A program made the position numbers and the translations under genes. 54,076 nucleotides of DNA from Saprospiraceae bacterium (GTDB taxonomy: Bacteria; Bacteroidota; Bacteroidia; Chitinophagales; Saprospiraceae). The notes beneath the pieces are model-generated. The model made no database searches. It was not told the origin of the DNA and worked only from the letters and a program-made list of their open reading frames with translations. The stretch is from the NCBI GenBank assembly GCA_028284395.1, contig JANQRV010000136.1:1-54076 (forward strand), given 5' to 3'. Shown here in pieces: positions 35,611 through 44,450 of the stretch (the first letter of the stretch is position 1; each line of letters begins with the position of its first letter).

Positions 35611-35660
35611 AAAACGGGAGGCATGCCACTCTTGCAGATGCGGCATGCCTCCCGTTCTAC
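35611..35660. terminator. bidirectional intrinsic terminator between mtnC and the T9SS protein gene
   Basis: AACGGGAGGCATGCC (35613-35627) and GGCATGCCTCCCGTT (35642-35656) form a perfect 15-bp stem with a 14-base loop, lying between convergent genes. Read leftward the stem is followed by TTTTATC, read rightward by CTACCTTTATAG. It is a strong terminator, best for the minus strand. Confidence 0.85.
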
Positions 35661-35680
35661 CTTTATAGATTGTAATTAGC

Positions 35681-36799
35681 TTACTCCTTGACTATGACGA
35701 TGTTTTCCCTGGTCACAGTATCTCCAGCTTTAGCGACAATCGTGTAAGCACCTGCAGGAAATAAGTTCGTCTGGATGATTGCTCCTCCACTCTCTGTTCC
35801 AAGTTGCCTGGTGCCCATCAATTGTCCCAATTTATTGTATATCTCTACCCGAACGCTAGATTCTTCGATGTTTCCTCCAATACGAACATTGATCAGATTA
35901 GTTGCCGGATTAGGGAATATAGATATTCCGAAGGGTTGTGGAGCTTCATTAAAGAACACTACTTTGATTTCGGAATATTCAAAGGCCCCATCAAAGTCCA
36001 CTTGCTTGAGTCGGTAGTAATTGTTGCCCACAAATGGCTCTTTATCAAGAAACTGGTAATTCTGGACCTCCGTTGTCGTTCCCACTCCTTTTACTCGACC
36101 GATTTCTTCAAAGTTACTCCCATCTTCCGATCGTTCAACGGAGAAATAATCATTATTAATTTCAGATTGGGTCTGCCAATAAACAAGACTATGGTTATCT
36201 TCTGTTTTCTTGACATCAAATTCCGACAACTCTACCGGCAAAGCCGAAAAGTTAATTGTAGTTGAAGAAGGGCTGAAATTGTCGAATATATTATCCAGAA
36301 TATCGTTTAATACCACTGCATTAAAAGAAACTCCATTGAATTCTTGATTCGTAACGAGGTCGAATTGGACCACTCCCTGACCACCAGTGGCTTCAAAGCA
36401 CACAAGATTCCTTCTTGATCCGCTAGAGAAACTCTGCTCGACATCTGCTGTCGACGAAATTAGGGTATAACAATTTCCTCCACTTAAAACAGTACCACCA
36501 CCAGCTACGGAAAAATCCCAATCACCAGAATTGTTAAAATTACTGAAACTTATCGGGCAGCCGCCATTGATCGCTGAATACCTAATGGCTGCACTCACGG
36601 CACCCCAACCATTAAATGGAACAGCGGTAAAAATATTCGATGACGAATTTACTCGTACACTGAGTTCGAGAGAATTGGGACCAGAGCACTCGTTATCGAT
36701 CCCAATATTTGCCTGATTTTCACCTTGAGCGACAATAGTCCAACTGACTAAAAAAGTCATAATGTTTAAGGCAAAGTATTTAAGTATATTTTTTTTCAT
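35681..36799 (-). CDS. secreted surface protein with T9SS C-terminal sorting domain
   Basis: A 372-residue protein with signal peptide (MKKNILKYFALNIMTFLVSWTIVAQ), an N-terminal beta-rich domain (about 30-200, with NNSGDWDFSVAGGG and VVQFDLVTNQEFNG, a pattern reminiscent of cohesin-like folds), a fibronectin-like part (about 205-285, SALPVELSEFDVKK ... NNYYRLKQVDFDG, as often found before these domains) and a T9SS type A sorting domain (FPNPATNLINVRI ... ENIVIVKE). Such proteins are carried to the cell surface. The cohesin-like suggestion is inference from pattern. It lies 47 bp after a small dockerin-like gene on the same strand, and the two probably form an operon. Confidence 0.85.
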   Translation of the reverse strand: MKKNILKYFALNIMTFLVSWTIVAQGENQANIGIDNECSGPNSLELSVRVNSSSNIFTAVPFNGWGAVSAAIRYSAINGGCPISFSNFNNSGDWDFSVAGGGTVLSGGNCYTLISSTADVEQSFSSGSRRNLVCFEATGGQGVVQFDLVTNQEFNGVSFNAVVLNDILDNIFDNFSPSSTTINFSALPVELSEFDVKKTEDNHSLVYWQTQSEINNDYFSVERSEDGSNFEEIGRVKGVGTTTEVQNYQFLDKEPFVGNNYYRLKQVDFDGAFEYSEIKVVFFNEAPQPFGISIFPNPATNLINVRIGGNIEESSVRVEIYNKLGQLMGTRQLGTESGGAIIQTNLFPAGAYTIVAKAGDTVTRENIVIVKE

Positions 36800-36846
36800 A
36801 ATTTTTAGCCTATTAATTCATCGGTGACTTTATGAAATGCGAACAA

Positions 36847-37347
36847 CTAGTTTTCAGGTAATTGCTCTTTCACCAAAAATGATAACGAAAAAGTTGTATT
36901 TCCAGGATGAAGCTGTATAGCCCTGGTAATCGGAGTCCTATCGGAGGGGTTTGCAGCTCCGGTATAATCTAAATTTCCATCCAAATTGGTATCTGCATTA
37001 CTATAGACTCCCGTAACTATAAACGATAATGAAAAAAGCCCTAGATTTCCATCCGCAAGCAAAATACCGCTGGTCAAGGGGGTACGATCAGAAGCTCCGG
37101 ACGCTCCAGTATAATCTATCACATCATCTCCATTTGTATTTCCTGCCCACATGGCCCAAACACCTGCACCGCCCGATAAACAATTCGTTGTGTCAACGGG
37201 AATTCCTCCTAATAAACAGGCTCGAGCATTAGCGCCCCATGTTGCTACGTAATTCGGATCGTCGGGATCTGCAAAATTCAAAGTTACTGTTTGAGAATTT
37301 AGACTAATGTAGCCACATAGGGCAAGAAGTGTCATCCACAGTTTCAT
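36847..37347 (-). CDS. small secreted protein with two dockerin-like 'YTG' calcium-binding repeats
   Basis: A 166-residue protein with signal peptide (MKLWMTLLALCGYISLNSQ). Two repeats follow: NTNGDDVIDYTGASGASDRT (70-89) and DTNLDGNLDYTGAANPSDRT (119-138), each followed by a short helix (TPxTxxIxL) and a strand (FSLSFxV). The D-x-N-x-D-x-x-x-D spacing is that of dockerin/EF-hand-like calcium loops, and the YTG version is common in Bacteroidota surface proteins. It has no sorting domain of its own. First gene of the pair with the T9SS protein at 35681, which suggests binding to it or to another surface protein. Confidence 0.75.
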   Translation of the reverse strand: MKLWMTLLALCGYISLNSQTVTLNFADPDDPNYVATWGANARACLLGGIPVDTTNCLSGGAGVWAMWAGNTNGDDVIDYTGASGASDRTPLTSGILLADGNLGLFSLSFIVTGVYSNADTNLDGNLDYTGAANPSDRTPITRAIQLHPGNTTFSLSFLVKEQLPEN

Positions 37348-38025
37348 GTCATTCAGTGTTTTGTTCTTTAATTCCAGTAAATATTCTGGGCAATGATATT
37401 TTTTCGTAAAAAATCGTCCAATCGCACACGTTCTACATCAAATTTTATTGACCAACAACAATATCAGTTGGCTATTCGAACCTGCCAATTCTGTGTCTGC
37501 TTGGGATGAAACGATTATTGTAGAGCTAACCTCCGACTGAAGTCGATATTGTGAGAATGTATCGCTCCAAATTGTGTTTTTAAGGCAAATGCAGTATAGC
37601 CGGAGAAAAAATGGAAGAGGCAATTATCTTCATTCCAGATTATCCGGAACAAATATAAGTAATTTTGCAATAATATTCATTTTTACAAAATGCCTTCACA
37701 TGACAAATATACTAATATAAGCTCGATGTCCAGCAATTTTTTTCCATAAATCCCGAAAAACTGTAACAAGGTCTACGGCTGCCGTCACATCCTGCTATCT
37801 TCTGCAGATTTTTGATCATCGTTTTTGATCTTGGAACAAACCCAAAGCGGCCTTTCCCAATTGCCAGACTAAAATTAGCATTGTTTTGCCGAGTACCAAC
37901 AGATCCTGATACTTACCCGGAAGAACGAATGTTTATCGAATAGCGACGAAATCAAGGATACACCGGTGAAGATACTGAATTTAGGATCAAACTGTGGTCT
38001 GAGGATGATGTACGGCCAAAGCGAC
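37348..38025. other. 678-bp AT-rich intergenic stretch
   Basis: I see no supported gene. It must contain the promoter of the dockerin-like gene (right of 37347, minus strand) and the end of the anti-sigma/TonB-type gene, which stops at 38026. No clear terminator hairpin or TAnnTTTG element was found. Confidence 0.45.
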
Positions 38026-39348
38026 TTATTTTAATTGAAAAGGAATGGAATAAACCTTTTTGCGATCGCTTCTTCTCTTTGGGGTCGGCCAATTGGGGCC
38101 AGCACTCAGCAGTCGGATCGCCTCCTGATTACAGCCAAAACCCAGCGATCGAAGCACTTCTATATTAATCGGTCGGCCGCGTTTGTCGACTTCAAATCTG
38201 AGAAGTACTTCTCCCTCAATCCGATTGATTTTAGCTTCAATGGGATACTTCAAATGAGCTTTGATGAAATCATCAAACGTCTGGTTTTTCTCGCTCGCGC
38301 CAGGATAAGAATAAGAGGCATCCAATTTCTTTTTCGATTTTCGAGCGCGCTGTACCTCTTTTTGCGCCCCGCTGACCACTACTTCATCAAGGACGGCACC
38401 GTCCGTGAAGAGTTGTATGGAAAGGGAATCCGTATTTGGTAGCAAAAGACTTTCGGTTGAATAGCCGGTATAGGAAAAGGTCAATAAGTTACCGGGTTCG
38501 GCAGTAGTCATTTGAAAGCGGCCTTTGACATCGGTTAAGGTACCGATTTCTTCACTAACGTTGTAGACCGAAGCCCCGATCAGAGGTTCTCCTTTTTCAT
38601 TGACCACCTGACCATTTAGTGGTTTGATCTCCTGGACGAAGCGTTCGGCTTCTTGAGTTTCTTCAAGTAACCTTTCCGGTTGATGAACCGTAACCGGGCT
38701 CAAAGACTCCTCTTTGTCCAAACGGGTATCTTTAGCAACCACCATTGCTTCATCGTCCATACTTCCCGGCACCTCCAATTCCGCACTTTGTCCATCAATT
38801 TCAAGACCTTTATCACTCAATTCTTCCGTTCTGACATCCGCGCCTTCTGCGATTGGGGAAACTGGCTTCGGCATCCGTGCCTTATCTTCGGTAGGAGGTA
38901 TGTTGGCATCTTGCTCCATTTTTCTGAATGCCGTTGGAGACTCTTCGTTCGACACGGGCATGTCCTTCGTCACCTCTGTGGCTCCTGCCTCCGCTTCAAT
39001 TGAATGATCTCCAAAATTCTCGTTCGGTAGATCGACTACTTGTTCAAGTTGCGCAGGGCGTATCAAAAAACGAACGGCCAGTAAAGAGGTAAGTACAATA
39101 ACCGCCGCTGCTGCGTAACGCACCCAACCAATTTTCCTGGATCTTTTGTTTCTATAGCGCAATTGAGCCTTGATCCTGCTCGTCCGCTCCGTATGATCTC
39201 CTGCTGGGAACTGCGCATAACCTTCCATGGCATCCCGCAGGAATGGATCTTCTTTTGCCGCTTGTTCCAAAGCCTGTTCTTCCGAGAGAGAGATGTCTCC
39301 CGACAACCACTTTCTCAATTTGATGATATTGAATTTATCTTGCTTCAT
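38026..39348 (-). CDS. anti-sigma-like membrane protein with carboxypeptidase-regulatory-like and TonB C-terminal domains
   Basis: A 440-residue protein. Residues 1-70 are cytoplasmic and helical (LRKWLSGDISLSEEQALEQAAKEDP), like small anti-sigma factors of Bacteroidota. One transmembrane helix is at about 76-96. A long acidic, low-complexity periplasmic linker follows, then a carboxypeptidase-regulatory-like beta domain (about 240-320: LNGQVVNEKGEPLIGASVYN ... FQMTTAEPGNLLTFSYTGY) and a TonB C-terminal domain (about 355-440: FDDFIKAHLKYP ... EGEVLLRFEVDKRGRPINIEVL). It begins 11 bp after the ECF sigma gene. Inference: it binds that sigma factor inside and an envelope signal outside. The mixture of domains is unusual for a plain anti-sigma factor. 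Confidence 0.8.
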   Translation of the reverse strand: MKQDKFNIIKLRKWLSGDISLSEEQALEQAAKEDPFLRDAMEGYAQFPAGDHTERTSRIKAQLRYRNKRSRKIGWVRYAAAAVIVLTSLLAVRFLIRPAQLEQVVDLPNENFGDHSIEAEAGATEVTKDMPVSNEESPTAFRKMEQDANIPPTEDKARMPKPVSPIAEGADVRTEELSDKGLEIDGQSAELEVPGSMDDEAMVVAKDTRLDKEESLSPVTVHQPERLLEETQEAERFVQEIKPLNGQVVNEKGEPLIGASVYNVSEEIGTLTDVKGRFQMTTAEPGNLLTFSYTGYSTESLLLPNTDSLSIQLFTDGAVLDEVVVSGAQKEVQRARKSKKKLDASYSYPGASEKNQTFDDFIKAHLKYPIEAKINRIEGEVLLRFEVDKRGRPINIEVLRSLGFGCNQEAIRLLSAGPNWPTPKRRSDRKKVYSIPFQLK

Positions 39349-39359
39349 GTTTGATTCGG

Positions 39360-39962
39360 TTAGCCGATTTTCGCATTTTGGGCTTTAGCCTTCTCCAAAC
39401 AGATTTTAAGATTTCTTCTGCCATTTTGAATATAAGAACGTACTTTCTTTAGTTCTTCCTCCTCCTGCTGAGCGATTTCCTTGTAAGTCATTTCTTCAAA
39501 GTAAAACAACTCGATACAACGCTTTTGTTTAGGAGGTAATTTTTCGACACAAGGCTTTAATGTTTCTTGTAAAATGATTTCTTGTTCTGTAGGCGACTCT
39601 TCTCTAAGAAGATGGTCATTTGCTAGAGAATACACAAATTCCGGGGGCTGAACTTCTACAATTTCGCGTTTGTTCTTCCGCAATTGCATCAAACAATGAT
39701 TTTTTACAAGTACGTAGAGCCAGCTCTTAAAGTTCTTGATTTCGTGATTTCTAATCTTAGCCGCCAGTGTTTCAAAAATGGACATCACAGCATCCTCCGC
39801 ATCATTTTCATTCTTCAAGTATTTTAGGCAAACCCCATAAACCAACTCTACATATTTTTCAAACAAAGTACCTAAATAGGACATATCATCCGTTTCGCGA
39901 AAATGATTCAGCAGCTCTTCATCACGCTCCGGTCGGGGTCGTTTATGGAAAAGTTTAAACAT
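39360..39962 (-). CDS. ECF-type RNA polymerase sigma factor
   Basis: A 200-residue sigma-70 family protein: region 2 (YLGTLFEKYVELVYGVCLKYLKNENDAEDAVMSIFETLAAK, about 30-70; FKSWLYVLVKNHCLMQLRKNKR) and region 4 (LPPKQKRCIELFYFEEMTYKEIAQQ, about 138-163, with a helix-turn-helix ending in SYIQNGRRNLK). Co-transcribed with the anti-sigma-like gene 11 bp downstream. Divergent from the VWA-domain gene. Its regulon cannot be read here, but its upstream region shows a near-match promoter element only. Confidence 0.93.
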   Translation of the reverse strand: MFKLFHKRPRPERDEELLNHFRETDDMSYLGTLFEKYVELVYGVCLKYLKNENDAEDAVMSIFETLAAKIRNHEIKNFKSWLYVLVKNHCLMQLRKNKREIVEVQPPEFVYSLANDHLLREESPTEQEIILQETLKPCVEKLPPKQKRCIELFYFEEMTYKEIAQQEEEELKKVRSYIQNGRRNLKICLEKAKAQNAKIG

Positions 39963-40254
39963 TGACTTGATCGAGTAATGGGTAATAATGAGCGATTGAC
40001 TGATGGTTCTCTGTCATACGAAAGATTTGGTCTGCAGAGGGATAAAGATACATCCTATTCTAATTGGCTGCCAGTAATTCATTGAACTCATTTGAACTTT
40101 CAAGCTATTTCGGAGAAAAGTGGACCCGGAAATTATCACTTTTCGCTTTGAAAATAGCGGGTATTTATTGGCGCTACCGCCGAAACAACAAAAAAAATTT
40201 TACAGTTTATGTAATCTGCTTTCCCCGCGCATCCCTATAAGAAAACCATTGACC

Positions 40255-42180
40255 ATGAAAAAATTACTCTTCATCCTATTTTTCCCAGCACTTTTAGCCA
40301 GCTGGGAGACGGTTACCGAAAAGAATCACATTATTGAGGGCACAATCCAGGAAGAAAATGGGAATCCGGTCCCGAATGCCGACATATACATCAAGCGTTT
40401 CGAGATCAAAGCCTCCACCGACAAAAACGGAAGTTTTTACATTACGCTGCCCCGACCTTGTGGAAAATTGGTCATTACTGCTCCGCAATTCGAGGAGAAA
40501 ACTATTAAGGTGTGTGAGGAAAGCCCCCAAATGATCACTTTAAAGCGAATGGAAGTAAGCCCCGGTGCTTTGATCGATGAAATGGAAGTGACCGAGTCAT
40601 TTCCTGTGATGAAGGAAAAAACTGACCACTCATTCAAATCCGGCCAGATCGCGATGGATTCCAGAAGTAAGGGGCGCTCTCCAGCTTACAGGAGTCGAGG
40701 GATTGTCAATCAGAGTTATGTAGACCTCCCTATCCAGCACCAGACCGAGAATTACGATCGAATCAATGAGAATCGATTCTTAGAAGTTACACAAAAACCG
40801 CTATCCACTTTCTCCATCGATGTAGATGCGGCTTCCTACAGCAATTTACGTCGGTTCATCAACAATGGAACCGCTCCCATTAAAGATGCCGTTCGGATAG
40901 AAGAAATGATCAATTACTTTAACTACAAATACCCAATGCCCAATGCCGAACATCCTTTTGCAGTGATAACCGAACTTTCGGATTGTCCGTGGAATGAGCA
41001 ACATAGATTGCTTCATATCGGCTTGCAAGGCAAAAAAATCCCTACAGATGCACTACCAGTTTCCAATCTGGTCTTCCTCATCGATGTCTCCGGCAGTATG
41101 AACCAGGCTAACAAACTACCTTTGCTCCAATCTTCCTTCAAACTATTGACGGACCAACTTAGAGCCGAGGATAAGGTGGCTATTGTCGTTTATGCTGGGG
41201 CTGCGGGGGTGGTCCTCCCTGCCACTTCAGGAGCTAATAAAATCAAGATCAAAGATGCCATTGGCCAACTACAGGCGGGCGGATCAACTGCTGGCGGAGC
41301 TGGCATAAAATTAGCCTATAAAATCGCCCGCGAAAATTTTGTCGAAGGAGGTAATAACCGGATCATTTTGGCAACAGATGGTGATTTTAATATTGGTGCC
41401 AGTAGCGATGCTGAAATGGTCCGGTTGATTGAAGAAGAACGCAAGAGCGGCGTTTATCTGACGGTTTTAGGTTATGGGATGGGCAATTATAAGGACAATA
41501 AAATGCAACAACTCGCCAATAAGGGCAATGGTAATCACGCCTACATCGACAATTTACAAGAAGCCAAAAAAGTCCTCGTAAGCGAGTTTGGTGGTACCAT
41601 GTTCACCATCGCCAAGGACGTAAAAATTCAAGTGGAGTTCAATCCGGCCAAAGTACAGGGATACCGACTCATCGGCTACGAAAACCGAATGTTGGAGGCA
41701 GAGGACTTCAACGACGATCAAAAAGATGCCGGAGAACTGGGGTCTGGCCATACCGTTACTGCGCTATATGAGATCATCCCCACCGGAGTGGAAAGTGACT
41801 TCATTGCTTCTGTGGATCCACTGAAATATCAAAAATCGGAAATCGACCCCAAGAATAGCCGGAGCAACGAGTTGATGACCGTTAAGCTGCGCTACAAAAA
41901 ACCCGATGGAGATAAAAGCAAATTGATTGAAAAAACCGTATTTGACTACCACAATGCCTTGGCCAACGCCAGCGAAAACTTCCTTTGGTCGGCGGCTGTA
42001 GCTGAGTTCGGTATGTTACTTAGAGAATCCGAATTTCGTCAAAAAGCCACCTATCAACAAGCCATTCAACTCGCTAAAAAAGCAAAAGGCCGGGATGAAA
42101 ATGGTTATCGCGCGGAGATGATTCGGATGATGGAGGAAATGACAATCATCCTGGAGCCCGGCCTGGCCGAAAAAAACTAG
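40255..42180 (+). CDS. VWA-domain (YfbK-like) protein with carboxypeptidase-regulatory-like domain
   Basis: I chose the ATG at 40255, which begins a signal-like sequence (MKKLLFILFFPALLASW); an upstream GTG in frame has no such signal. A carboxypeptidase-regulatory-like domain is at about residues 30-95 (IIEGTIQEENGNPVPNADIYI). The von Willebrand factor A region contains FSIDVDAASYSNLRRFINNG before it and the metal site DVSGSMN (Asp277) in NLVFLIDVSGS, with a typical C-terminal YfbK-type region (about 500-641). The signal ends LLAS-W, where related proteins usually have a lipobox Cys. The gene is divergent from the ECF sigma and anti-sigma genes; with the shared regulatory-like domain this suggests a common envelope-linked system. 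It ends on CTAG shared with glgB. Confidence 0.9.
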   Translation: MKKLLFILFFPALLASWETVTEKNHIIEGTIQEENGNPVPNADIYIKRFEIKASTDKNGSFYITLPRPCGKLVITAPQFEEKTIKVCEESPQMITLKRMEVSPGALIDEMEVTESFPVMKEKTDHSFKSGQIAMDSRSKGRSPAYRSRGIVNQSYVDLPIQHQTENYDRINENRFLEVTQKPLSTFSIDVDAASYSNLRRFINNGTAPIKDAVRIEEMINYFNYKYPMPNAEHPFAVITELSDCPWNEQHRLLHIGLQGKKIPTDALPVSNLVFLIDVSGSMNQANKLPLLQSSFKLLTDQLRAEDKVAIVVYAGAAGVVLPATSGANKIKIKDAIGQLQAGGSTAGGAGIKLAYKIARENFVEGGNNRIILATDGDFNIGASSDAEMVRLIEEERKSGVYLTVLGYGMGNYKDNKMQQLANKGNGNHAYIDNLQEAKKVLVSEFGGTMFTIAKDVKIQVEFNPAKVQGYRLIGYENRMLEAEDFNDDQKDAGELGSGHTVTALYEIIPTGVESDFIASVDPLKYQKSEIDPKNSRSNELMTVKLRYKKPDGDKSKLIEKTVFDYHNALANASENFLWSAAVAEFGMLLRESEFRQKATYQQAIQLAKKAKGRDENGYRAEMIRMMEEMTIILEPGLAEKN

Positions 42181-44078
42181 AAAAAACTAACCGGCTCAAA
42201 GATGACTACAGCCAATGGCGGCAATGTTAAGGTGACGACGTTACCGCCATTCTTTTCCTCCGTATCTACTACTCCATTGGTGTGAAAACCGCTTCCCCCA
42301 AATTCCACCGAATCACTGCTTAGTCGTTCGCGCAGTTTCCCTGCAAAAGGTAAATAAAGATCGTACTGTTCACGTACGACGGGAGTAAAATTGCAAACTA
42401 CCAGCAATTGATCATAATCGGAATCTCCCTTTCTCAGATAGCCGATGACACTATTTTGGCTATCGTCAATACTGACCCAGTCAAAGCCTTCCTTTGCAAA
42501 TTGCTTTTCGTACAAAGCCGGAGTATGCTGATAGAAGTGATTTAGCGTCTTCACCCAGCCGTAGATCTTTTGATGGTCCTCATGAGCTAGAAGATCCCAA
42601 CGGAGATGACTCTTAAAATTCCACTCTTCCGTCTGACCGAACTCCGCTCCCATAAAGAGCAATTTGGTACCGGGATGAGTATACATATACCCATACAATA
42701 GTCGCAAATGAGCAAATTGTTGCCAGCTATCTCCCACCATCTTATAAATGAGTGGAGCTTTACCGTGGACTACTTCGTCATGAGATAACGGAAGCATGAA
42801 ATTTTCACTAAATCCATAGTAGATGCTGAAAGTAATTTCGTTATGGTGATAGTTTCGATGTATGGGGTCGTGCTTTAAATAGTTGAGTGTATCGTGCATC
42901 CATCCCATCATCCATTTCTGGCCGAAGCCAAGCCCTCCATGATGGACGGGCCTTGATACCCCTTCCCAGGAAGTGGACTCTTCGGCAATCGTCACCACAT
43001 CAGGATATTCCTTATAAACCGCCGCGTTGAACAGTTGTAGGAATTCAACTGCTTCCAGGTTCTCGTTGCCGCCATAACGGTTAGGGATCCATTGCCCATC
43101 TTCTCTTGAATAATCGAGATACAACATCGATGCCACGGCATCGACCCGAAAACCGTCAATGTGATACTCACCCAACCAGTAGAGTGCATTTGAAACCAAA
43201 AAGCTCCTCACCTCTCTCCGGTCTAAGTTAAAAATATAGGTCTTCCAATCTGGGTGAAACCCTTTACGAGGGTCGGCGTGATTGTACAAATGTGTTCCGT
43301 CAAAATCCGCAAGGCCATGTGCATCCGTAGGAAAATGCGAAGGCACCCAATCGAGGATAACGCCAATGCCTGCTTGATGTAATTGATCGACTAAATACTT
43401 AAAATCTTCTGGAGGACCAAATCTACTGGTCGGAGCATAATAGCCTGTCACTTGGTATCCCCAGGAAGGATCATAAGGATGTTCCATTACTGGCAGGAAT
43501 TCCACATGAGTAAACCCTAAATCCTTGACGTAAGGTACCAATTCATGTGCTAACTCCCGATATCCTAAACGATTTCCATCTGGCTTTTTACGCCAAGAGC
43601 CCAAGTGCATTTCATAAACAGCGAATGGTTGTGATTCCGTCGCCGCTTTTTTCCTCCTGGCCAACCAATCCTGATCGCTCCAATGATAGTTCGAATCCCA
43701 GATAATTGAGGCCGTCCGAGGCGGCGTCTCCCAAAATTGTGCAAACGGATCTCCCTTCATCAAGTGTCTGCCATCCCAAGCGTGGATGTGATACTTATAC
43801 ACTTCTCCCTTTAATACTCCCGGTAGAAAACCTTCCCAAATACCAGACTCATCACCTCGGCAAATCAGCATATGTACCCCACCTTGCCAGCCATTGAAGT
43901 TGCCCACGACCGACACGGACTTTGCAGAAGGCGCCCAAACCGCAAAAAAGGTCCCATCCATTCCATTGTGGTTCATCGGATGGCTCCCTAATTTTTCGTA
44001 TAACCTAAAGTGATTACCTTGTTTGAATAAGTAGACGTCGAAGTTGCTGAGAAGGGAATGAGGAATGACAGAATTCAT
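42177..44078 (-). CDS. glgB: 1,4-alpha-glucan branching enzyme
   Basis: A 633-residue enzyme of family GH13. An N-terminal CBM48-like domain is at 35-125 (GTFFAVWAPSAKSVSVVGNFNGW). The catalytic domain has VEFLPVMEHPYDPSWGYQVTG, the nucleophile Asp313 in HIDGFRVDAVA, the acid/base Glu366 or 367 in TIAEESTSW and the transition-state His-Asp in LPLSHDEVVHGK. A C-terminal beta domain ends the protein. It adds alpha-1,6 branches to glycogen. A stand-alone glycogen-binding protein gene lies just upstream, 69 bp away. It converges with the VWA gene and both stop on a shared CTAG. Confidence 0.97.
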   Translation of the reverse strand: MNSVIPHSLLSNFDVYLFKQGNHFRLYEKLGSHPMNHNGMDGTFFAVWAPSAKSVSVVGNFNGWQGGVHMLICRGDESGIWEGFLPGVLKGEVYKYHIHAWDGRHLMKGDPFAQFWETPPRTASIIWDSNYHWSDQDWLARRKKAATESQPFAVYEMHLGSWRKKPDGNRLGYRELAHELVPYVKDLGFTHVEFLPVMEHPYDPSWGYQVTGYYAPTSRFGPPEDFKYLVDQLHQAGIGVILDWVPSHFPTDAHGLADFDGTHLYNHADPRKGFHPDWKTYIFNLDRREVRSFLVSNALYWLGEYHIDGFRVDAVASMLYLDYSREDGQWIPNRYGGNENLEAVEFLQLFNAAVYKEYPDVVTIAEESTSWEGVSRPVHHGGLGFGQKWMMGWMHDTLNYLKHDPIHRNYHHNEITFSIYYGFSENFMLPLSHDEVVHGKAPLIYKMVGDSWQQFAHLRLLYGYMYTHPGTKLLFMGAEFGQTEEWNFKSHLRWDLLAHEDHQKIYGWVKTLNHFYQHTPALYEKQFAKEGFDWVSIDDSQNSVIGYLRKGDSDYDQLLVVCNFTPVVREQYDLYLPFAGKLRERLSSDSVEFGGSGFHTNGVVDTEEKNGGNVVTLTLPPLAVVIFEPVSFF

Positions 44079-44147
44079 ACAAGTGATGCTTTGTCGCTAA
44101 TGTACAAAACCTTCCTGTCTTATTCCGATCGAAAGAAGAAAGAAAAT

Positions 44148-44450
44148 CTATAACTCGATTAATGAATTTGTCATACCATACGAAGTGGATACAAAACCAT
44201 CGGCATTGGCTTCATTTTTCCACCGATGACTATCGATCAAATATCTGAATTGATAACTTTTACCAGGCTGCAGCTCCACCACTGCATTGTAGGTGTCCTG
44301 CTTCAAAGTCATCCGGACTGCTTTGTCGCGGTCCCAATTATTAAACTCTCCAAGAATTTTTACCTCTCTCGCATCCTTCGCTTCTTCAGATGGAAAGCTA
44401 AAAGTTACTTTACAAAGGTTGTGATCGGATACATATTCTTTTTTTACCAT
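44148..44450 (-). CDS. stand-alone CBM48-like glycogen-binding domain protein
   Basis: A 100-residue protein consisting of one isoamylase-N/CBM48-type beta sandwich: VKILGEFNNWDRDKAVRM matches the glycogen-binding motif of glgB N-terminal and AMPK beta domains, and ELQPGKSYQFRYLIDSHRWKNEANAD continues it. No signal peptide, so cytoplasmic. It precedes glgB on the same strand and may bring an enzyme to glycogen or act as a separate binding partner. Such short proteins occur in other Bacteroidota next to glycogen genes. Confidence 0.85.
   Translation of the reverse strand: MVKKEYVSDHNLCKVTFSFPSEEAKDAREVKILGEFNNWDRDKAVRMTLKQDTYNAVVELQPGKSYQFRYLIDSHRWKNEANADGFVSTSYGMTNSLIEL

Noticed and set aside
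37438..37623. 61-codon open frame on the minus strand in the AT-rich gap
   Set aside because: No conserved pattern or plausible start context; low-complexity sequence.
40120..40254. in-frame GTG extension of the VWA gene
   Set aside because: The extra 45 residues show no signal or domain, and the strong hydrophobic start at 40255 fits export.
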